The position numbers and the translations under genes were made by a program. The notes beneath the pieces were generated by a model, which saw only the letters and a list, made by a program, of their open reading frames with translations, searched no databases and was not told the DNA's origin. This document shows, in pieces, positions 15,801-19,545 of a stretch of DNA of 19,545 nucleotides (within the stretch, counting starts at the first letter, position 1; each line of letters starts with the position of its first letter). Source of the DNA: Oscillospiraceae bacterium (GTDB lineage Bacteria > Bacillota > Clostridia > Oscillospirales > CAG-272); the NCBI GenBank assembly GCA_015063655.1, contig SVTU01000012.1:1-19545 (forward strand). The letters run 5' to 3'.

Positions 15801-18800
15801 TGCTCAGAAAGAGCGTCGAGGTGTCGGAAGAGCTCATTGTGGCTCTTCAGGATGCAAGAAACATGATCAATCAAGCGAAGACCATGCAGGTACTTCGTGA
15901 GGCACTTAACACCTATTACGAGCTGGAGGCAAAGGCACTGGAGCAGGGCGACGAGACTGCCCATTACCGCTTTGACACGCTGCTCTACATGTACGACACA
16001 TGGCAGAGCCTGCGCGAGAAATACACCGTAGACTCCGAGCAGCAGATGCAGTATAACGAAATTCGAAATCTCATTAACAATATGAGTACCGAATGTGAGG
16101 TTGACGAGGCACGGGCACAATTCCAAGAATTGATTGCCGTGGTAGAAAGCGGACAGAGTGTGGTTGACGAGGCATACCGTCAGGAGCTGTTGCAGATCAT
16201 GGAGACCCGCTGGACGGACTTTGCCAACATGTTTGGCTGGGAGACGCAGGCCGAGTACATGACGTACTATCAGCAGGTGAACGATGCCAAGACGTCTGTT
16301 GCCGTGAATAAGATGTTTGTCCGCTTCGACGAGTGGATGACCAATCTTGAAAAGACGGCTCACGAGGAGCACTTTGACAAGTACCAAGAGAGCCTTGTCG
16401 GACAGATGGAAAACCGCTATGCCGAGGCAACCCGTGAGGGCTGGACGATGACGGATGACCAGATCGCCCGTCTTGACTACCTCAGAGCAACAGCCAAGAA
16501 TGCTACCACTCCCGATGAGCTTGACGCATGCTTCTCCGAATTTACCGACATGATGAAGGCCATAGAGGAGAGCAACCGTGTTCCCGTTGACGAGGCATAC
16601 AGAAGCACGCTTCTGGAGGCAATGGATAAGCGTTGGAATGCTTTCGTAGAGCAGTACGGCGGCGGAAGCTACGTTACGATGTACAATCAGCACCGCAACG
16701 TCGTATCGCTTGCCTCCGATGCGAAAGAGCTTGATAGCGCCTTCAGCACCTTTAACAGCTGGATGGCTGAGATCGAAAAGCAGGCGCAAAGCGGCATCTC
16801 CGATGCGCTGCGCCAAGAGATCTTCCGCGAGATGAACGAGCGCTACAGCAATCTGATCAATTCGGGCATGGCCATCTCCGCCGAGGACAGCAGCCTGCTC
16901 AAGTCCTATATGCAAATGGTGCAGAAGGCCCAGACGCAGGAAGAGCTGAATTCCCTTGTAGAAAAGTTTGACAGAAAGATGACGGCGCTGGAAAACGGCA
17001 CGCAGACTGACCCCGAGTTTGAGGCGTACCGCAAGACGCTCTACGAAGAGAAGAACCGCATCTACCGTGCCGCCGTGAATGCGCTGACACGCACCGCCCA
17101 GCAGCAGAATTCCTTGGCGATGCTGCGCAAGGAGCTGCAGACAGCCGCCTCTTATGAGGAGCTGGCCGCAACGGCAGAGGCCTTTGATAACCTGATCGAA
17201 GAGGTGCTTTCTACGCAGTCCGATGCCTTTGCGCCGGCACGCTTCGAGGCTTCGCTGTATATCCTTGATCTTGCCGCACAGGCAGAGGCGTTGGGCTTTG
17301 CCGTTCCTGAGGTAAATGAGTACAGCACCATGGTCAGAAACAGCATGACCTATGAGGAGCTGGAGGAGATCCGCACTCAGTTTGATTCCTACATTCAGGG
17401 GCTGACGGGCGGCGCTCTGATTGACGAGACGCTTCGCAAGGATACCTGGCAGAGCATGCAGGAGCGTTGGACGGAGCTTGCAGGCCGCTATGCGTTGACC
17501 GACGAGGACGCTATGCGTGCCGAGGAGCTGATGAATGCCGTTCAGAAGGCAACCTCCAACGACCAGATCTATGAGGCAGACCGTCTGTTTGGTGCCTTGA
17601 TCCGTGAGATCGAGCAGCGCAACGGTGCGGTTGACGAGATCTTGCGTGCGGATTCGCTTAAGAATATCAGAAGCCGCTGGACCCGTCTGATCAAGCAGTA
17701 TGTCGTTGACTATACGGAGACGGCACAGTATGAGTTCTATTGCCAAGCCGTGACGAATGCCGTTACCAACGACGAGATCAACATGCACTATGCTCAGTGC
17801 ATGACATGGCTGGATGAGCTGGAGCGCAGGCTCAAGGAGGAGGACACCGCTGTTGACGAGGAATGGCAGCAGCAGATCCAGGACGAGATCTGGAACCGCT
17901 ACCGTGACTTTGAGTCTCGCTTCGGCTATGACGACGGCCGCCAGGCTACCTTCTATGAGTATCTGACGGGTGTTCAGAACGCCAAGTCCAACGAGGAGAT
18001 CCAAATCCATTACGATGGCTTTACGGCCTGGATGAACGAGCTTGACAATCTGTTTAATTCGATCGAGGACGAGAGAGGACGCTTCTTGGATGAAATGAGA
18101 GAGCGTTGGGATGCGTATCGGTTGAGCTTTGCAGTCGGTGACGAGCTGCAAATGACGTACGATGACTTCCGCACGCAGGTCAAGACCTGTACGACCATCG
18201 AGGAGCTTGATGGTGTGAAGCAGGCGTTCTATCGCTGGATGAAGATGCTGGAATCGGGCGAGACGGGTTGTGCGCACGTTCCCGTTGTTGAGGAGAAGTA
18301 CGCAACCTGCATTGAGGAGGGATACAGAAGAGAGTATTGCGCCAACTGCGGCGTGACGCTGTATGAGACCTCTTTGCCGAAGCTTCCTCATGAAGCTGAC
18401 ATGGATGGCGTTTGCGTCAACTGCGGCATGACCGTGGGAGAGCAGAAGCCCGAGGAAAGCGTTGACGTATTCTATTACCGTGAGCGCATGGAGAACATGT
18501 GGAATGAGCTCTGCTGCCAGTACGGTGAGGCTTGGCTGATCGAGCATGGCGTAGAGATCGAGCGCTTCTCGGAGTATCACATTGGCATGCTGGACGCAAG
18601 CTCCGAGGCCGAGGCCGATGATCTGATGAACGAATACCGTGGATGGCTCCTGCAGATCCACCGCACGGTGGGCAGTGACGAAACAGAGCAGACTCGCCGC
18701 GAGATCCTTGATGAGATGTGGGTCGAATGGGAAAACCTCACCCATGAGGTAGGCTACGACGTGGTGAGAGAGTACCGCCATGCCTACCATGAGCTGTGCG

Positions 18801-19545
18801 ATATGGCGTACGTGCGCACGAGCAGTGATGCCATTATTGATCTGTATAAGAACGATTTCTGCCTGCTGGTCGAGGAGATCCGCCAAAGCAGCAAGCCCGA
18901 AGAGCCTGACTTCCCCGATGCCCCTATTCGAATTGACGTGCAGGTAGGCGCCAGCACGGCGACTGTCGGCGACAGCGTGGAAGAGTTCCTGGCCAAGAAC
19001 CTGATTGGCAACAGCGTATTCTTCTACATGGCGGACGGCACGATTCAAAGCATGACCATCACAAGAGACATGCTGAGCCTGGATACCGATGAGCCGTTCT
19101 TTACCGAGCCGGGAGAGGCAAGCGTGTATCTCCGTTGCAGCTTCAACGGCATGGCGATTGACTACCGTTTGGGCGTTACCGTTACGCCTGACATGAGCAA
19201 TGCTTCCGTGGTGGGTGAATACACTGTGGATGCCGCTCTGACGGGTGAGCATACCGTTTGGTCTGTTGTGCTGTACGATAACATGATGATCGAAATGAAG
19301 ATCGACGGCGAGGCACAGGCGTACGGAACCTATTACGTTAACGTGCTGGATAACGGGCAGGGCCTGCTGTTCGTTAGCCAGGAGGGCGCAGAGTGCATCT
19401 TCTTGATCAACGAGGAGACAAAGGAGATTACCACCTACCGTCCCGACAACGAGAAACTGAGAGACTTCTATTACTACGATACCATGATCACCGTGTACGG
19501 TCCGTATCAGGGCCAGGGCACGTATATCGCTCTTTACACCATGAT
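9770..19545 (+). CDS. Giant multi-repeat surface lipoprotein (3' end outside window)
   Basis: One open frame of 3258 complete codons runs to the window edge with no stop or frameshift; the total size is unknown. ATG 9770 is preceded by GGAGG (9759-9763). The N-terminus MRSKWLAVLL...TLVAC is a lipoprotein signal with lipobox LVAC and lipidation at Cys24. Order: three 55-residue Cys/His repeats (79-243); 'PTC' Cys/His repeats (about 278-499); a beta-rich domain (500-653); more PTC repeats (about 670-1562, with an insertion near 1415-1515); about 18 helical units (1563-2833); a Cys module (2834-2900); two helical units; a beta-rich tail from 3049. Cys/His repeats of this kind are known in Clostridia surface proteins; their function is unsettled. 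I infer a long rod-like surface protein, perhaps an adhesin. It has no visible enzyme motif. Its own promoter and the upstream terminator make it a separate unit. Confidence 0.9.
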   Translation, partial: MRSKWLAVLLCLAALLCLVTLVACDEETDCTHADKEWVDEILATCTADGTVGHYVCNGCQKTFDKDGKAISDLSIPAAHSPEDTWSTADGKHYHACTKCDEKLDLTDCSGGEATCTERAKCSVCAKEYGPEPTHKLSAEWSFRDNKHYHACENCDEIFDEASCTGGTATCTEKAKCSVCQHAYGAEPKHSPATEWSFADNKHYHACANCSVHLDEAPCSGGTATCQTLAKCAVCQNSYGTNGGHVYELDKYDDDFHWEECLCGEKKTLVRHVYSSSRVTPPTCTEGGYTTYFCECGHSYTDNETPATGHSYADTLTFEGGYHWYAATCGCEGEKKGYARHELHAHVTDPTCTVDGYTVYTCECGYMSEPDDIVPATGHSVAVWNQGETVLVDATRCAYSVHYSGECTVCGQTGTKTETVNNHTTYEKIVTSATCREAGQKSKFCSSEACVFHDTPLDTYAYEDAEAHVWTEDPGRSDETKTVYNCLFCNATKTQSHGGSANISGSDLGQTSEVEIANPNGSTDGSIVIGLGNGIKDTFGGQDVSISAGTLTDGEKQAAMDRTQLSPEDKQKLAGCDIFEFTFTAGGNNVSQLEGVATIRIPYTLQSGDNPDSIIVWYISDGTLTPVEAVYSVGADGKGYVTFTTTHFSYYTVDSIDPAEICEKLEKHDEEHVHVVAPTCTTGGYTVCLRCGQQIEGSAVPALGHTLNAELVRPASCSQNGAVRYTCSDCGLSYEVVIPATGHYHVAAEQITATCKTAGKVTYRCVHCGDTYRVTTPMLAHTYHTHLVAPTCQMNGYTEKTCMACGDVVRTGVMPAVAHTASTVWYTDKDSHYHICTSCGERMDESAHVPGPAATEQTAQLCTVCGYTIAPPVQHVHVLTKVEAIAPTCTESGNILYYVCACGEWFADEAAQQKIVDHASVIADATGHSARPTPYVEPTCTSEGYTAGVWCDDCEVYLRGHITIAKYEHDYLQIVTAPTCEQAGSITYRCAHCGDTEGMQAEPIAALGHEYRAFVTAPTCEEGGYTSYVCTRCDHTTTGNETAPLGHRFVSVLTATEEGHFHACVRCDETTAVEAHIPDYPEATTEHGVKCAKCNYVIAEAIAHTHAAVEKFAAITPTCTQQGRIAYYVCSCGEWFADRACTVVIYNRGSVILSATGHAPAYLAAQQPTCEDIGFTAGVFCNTCGEWLSGHEELAPKGHVEVPGYNDSMHWVACFTCGKTLSQGEHACRADVTVPTCEKGGFTVYTCDCGYTYTGDVTAPLGHAYGDWSFDGKNAHVRVCANDGSHVEREVCIMQAVVTPPTCEEMGYTTFTCPTCGRTVVDQYVPAHGHRYGKWTHVGGDVNQHVKVCSYDETHKQYEDCAFDSTTVAPTCTEEGYTLYSCSVCDNHFETDFIPALGHMMNNYKCVRCGELDESVQYYFYGRRGGEMGGGYQERFYLEDGTLQLFIYREQGETTPAERYTYYWVKEDNCLFSFGNEAHTYDAFEACYEILKDGSLTRYVCDLMQNRFHQYIETSRTPATCTTAGSYTEMCRYCGYGATYVLTPKGHSYENGACTVCGKAEPTLDEGLRKQTLSDMKKTLSDIEQIGWQVSEKDMKTLEKLYDTVENATDDDSIYAAKKAFDTLVEELRQANAELDNEALEALRADVLAYISNSWRGVRILGVTEEQRAIYEDILNAALFATDRQTLESLDRDMDHLVMEIRSLATSQFPDQELLSSLQAEIQSRFSRMKRVADLTEDQRMMLQAPMDMVNQAVWLIDLQDALNAYEEAEAILLDELDETVRYRFEAVTSMDERWQALVAVNENANEYRTRYLKIERSITSASDEKAVDEALSQFEALLEEIAQSGAVDEDYRKEVLDHMDAKMEQMQSMGWKVSDEDWSALQSIHMGVKEATNADTIASLKNQFDAIVARLREENGGMGENDIEALREETSSYMKAEWKAVQSFGVTAEQSVRYNELLVDLIQAQDSQGIYEIRTAFDSLIMEIRSNAEGETVDEAYLKEVRTKITNRYSVLRKSVEVSEELIVALQDARNMINQAKTMQVLREALNTYYELEAKALEQGDETAHYRFDTLLYMYDTWQSLREKYTVDSEQQMQYNEIRNLINNMSTECEVDEARAQFQELIAVVESGQSVVDEAYRQELLQIMETRWTDFANMFGWETQAEYMTYYQQVNDAKTSVAVNKMFVRFDEWMTNLEKTAHEEHFDKYQESLVGQMENRYAEATREGWTMTDDQIARLDYLRATAKNATTPDELDACFSEFTDMMKAIEESNRVPVDEAYRSTLLEAMDKRWNAFVEQYGGGSYVTMYNQHRNVVSLASDAKELDSAFSTFNSWMAEIEKQAQSGISDALRQEIFREMNERYSNLINSGMAISAEDSSLLKSYMQMVQKAQTQEELNSLVEKFDRKMTALENGTQTDPEFEAYRKTLYEEKNRIYRAAVNALTRTAQQQNSLAMLRKELQTAASYEELAATAEAFDNLIEEVLSTQSDAFAPARFEASLYILDLAAQAEALGFAVPEVNEYSTMVRNSMTYEELEEIRTQFDSYIQGLTGGALIDETLRKDTWQSMQERWTELAGRYALTDEDAMRAEELMNAVQKATSNDQIYEADRLFGALIREIEQRNGAVDEILRADSLKNIRSRWTRLIKQYVVDYTETAQYEFYCQAVTNAVTNDEINMHYAQCMTWLDELERRLKEEDTAVDEEWQQQIQDEIWNRYRDFESRFGYDDGRQATFYEYLTGVQNAKSNEEIQIHYDGFTAWMNELDNLFNSIEDERGRFLDEMRERWDAYRLSFAVGDELQMTYDDFRTQVKTCTTIEELDGVKQAFYRWMKMLESGETGCAHVPVVEEKYATCIEEGYRREYCANCGVTLYETSLPKLPHEADMDGVCVNCGMTVGEQKPEESVDVFYYRERMENMWNELCCQYGEAWLIEHGVEIERFSEYHIGMLDASSEAEADDLMNEYRGWLLQIHRTVGSDETEQTRREILDEMWVEWENLTHEVGYDVVREYRHAYHELCDMAYVRTSSDAIIDLYKNDFCLLVEEIRQSSKPEEPDFPDAPIRIDVQVGASTATVGDSVEEFLAKNLIGNSVFFYMADGTIQSMTITRDMLSLDTDEPFFTEPGEASVYLRCSFNGMAIDYRLGVTVTPDMSNASVVGEYTVDAALTGEHTVWSVVLYDNMMIEMKIDGEAQAYGTYYVNVLDNGQGLLFVSQEGAECIFLINEETKEITTYRPDNEKLRDFYYYDTMITVYGPYQGQGTYIALYTM
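10004..10498 (+). repeat. Three tandem 165-bp units encoding 55-residue Cys/His repeats
   Basis: Units at 10004-10168, 10169-10333 and 10334-10498 are all exactly 55 codons. Each reads H....W...D.KHYHAC..C, then C(S/T)GG.ATC...AKC.VC, then YG and the next H. The paired CxxC motifs and HYH suggest metal binding by zinc-ribbon-like knuckles, which is inference. The equal length with diverged third bases points to old but constrained duplication. Confidence 0.9.
10601..11266 (+). repeat. First block of 'PTC...CxC...GH' repeats
   Basis: Units such as PTCTEGGYTTYFCECG...PATGH and PTCTVDGYTVYTCECG...PATGH repeat about three times, with one irregular unit (ATCREAGQKSKFC). Each full unit offers three Cys and one His at fixed spacing. 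Confidence 0.8.
11267..11728 (+). other. Beta-rich domain between the two Cys-repeat blocks (part of giant CDS)
   Basis: Residues about 500-653 contain almost no Cys and alternate short polar and hydrophobic strands, ending in VTFTTTHFSYYTV. A similar closing motif is known in uncharacterised domains of Firmicutes surface proteins, often near S-layer homology repeats. It may be a spacer or folding cap; function unknown. Confidence 0.65.
11780..14455 (+). repeat. Second, longer block of 'PTC' Cys/His repeats
   Basis: About fourteen further units (from APTCTTGGYTVCLRCG to ATCTTAGSYTEMCRYCG) with core PTC-x(2)-GYT-x(2,4)-C-x(1,2)-C-G and a closing GH. Positions 14012-14310 (residues about 1415-1515) hold an insertion, YYFYGRRGGEMGGGYQERF..., which is beta-like and mostly lacks the repeat pattern. 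A higher-order copy of two adjacent units lies 690 bp apart (12386-12655 and 13076-13345). Confidence 0.8.
14456..18268 (+). repeat. Array of about 18 degenerate ~70-residue helical units
   Basis: Residues 1563-2833 contain no PTC motif and are strongly helical and acidic. Units typically open with VDEAYR-x-E-LL-x(2)-M-x(2)-RW, run through a second helix and close with a third ending in a pattern like F-x(2)-W/I-M-x(2)-L/I-E. Clear openings: VDEDYRKEVL, VDEAYLKEV, VDEAYRQELL, VDEAYRSTLL, IDETLRKD, VDEILRAD, VDEEWQQQI. 1271 residues divided by 18 gives about 71 per unit. Three-helix bundles in a row would make a long stalk; the family is not recognised. Confidence 0.75.
18269..18469 (+). other. 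Isolated Cys/His module inside the helical array (part of giant CDS)
   Basis: Residues 2834-2900 return to the Cys pattern: CAHVPVV...YATCIEEGYRREYCANCG...PHE...GVCVNCG. This is one PTC-like unit plus an extra CxxC, separated from the main blocks by about 1270 helical residues. Confidence 0.75.
18470..18913 (+). repeat. Two further helical units after the Cys module
   Basis: FYYRERMENMWNELCCQYGE... and TRREILDEMWVEWENLTHEV... resemble the earlier array (M-x(2)-RW-like positions as ENMW and DEMW, closing helices LLQIH and LLVEEI). They suggest the Cys module was inserted into, or shuffled within, the helical array. Confidence 0.65.
18914..19545 (+). other. Beta-rich terminal region, running off the window (part of giant CDS)
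   Basis: From residue 3049 (PDAPIRIDVQVGASTATVGD) the composition changes to Ig-like or Big-type strands: PGEASVYLRCSFNGMAIDYRLGVTVT, then a second region with GEYTVDAALTGEHTVWSVVL and repeated aromatic strands. The end and any wall anchor lie outside the window. Confidence 0.6.

Noticed and set aside
15560..19252. 1230-codon minus-strand open frame
   Set aside because: Same register as the sense helical array; open only because the sense strand avoids TTA, CTA and TCA. No domain is recognised.

Overview
The window looks like chromosome from a moderately GC-rich gut-type Bacillota (Clostridia; perhaps an Oscillospiraceae or Christensenellales relative). This is inferred from strong sigma-A promoters with 17-bp spacers, AGGAGG-type ribosome binding sites, a palindromic dispersed repeat style common in that group, and Cys-rich surface repeats of a type known there. 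Species cannot be fixed from the sequence alone.

Layout. 3-422 (+): C-terminal end of an AraC-type regulator, entering from outside the window. 597-1463 (+): a DMT/EamA-like membrane transporter with its own promoter. 1464-2159: a gene-free stretch packed with hairpin repeats, including an approx. 127-bp MITE-like inverted repeat and a 42-bp tandem duplication. 2160-3737 (+): a fusion of an XRE-type helix-turn-helix with an ADP-ribosylglycohydrolase, behind a palindrome-rich promoter. 3796-5685 (-): a GT-C-fold membrane glycosyltransferase, convergent with the fusion gene across a shared hairpin. 6003-7376 (-): a MATE-family efflux transporter. 7653-9377 (+): a cytoplasmic alpha-galactosidase-like enzyme, divergent from the MATE gene.

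From 9770 to the right edge (19545) one uninterrupted + strand reading frame of at least 3258 codons fills half the window. I read it line by line and found no stop. It encodes a predicted giant lipoprotein: signal peptide with Cys24 lipobox; three exact-length 55-residue Cys/His repeats; about 17 'PTC...CxC/CxxC...GH' repeats interrupted by a beta-rich domain and a further insertion; about 18 degenerate ~70-residue helical units; one more Cys/His module; two more helical units; then a beta-rich region running off the edge. Its promoter carries a perfect palindrome starting at the -10 box. It is the most interesting object here and is easily missed, because it has no stop codon in the window and its opposite strand carries three very long open frames (640, 1047 and 1230 codons) that are codon-aligned shadows.

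Each gene appears to be its own transcription unit with its own promoter and terminator; no multi-gene pathway is evident. Sugar use (alpha-galactosidase), small-molecule export (MATE, DMT), envelope glycosylation (GT-C) and a giant surface protein fit a host-associated, carbohydrate-rich habitat, but that is inference.
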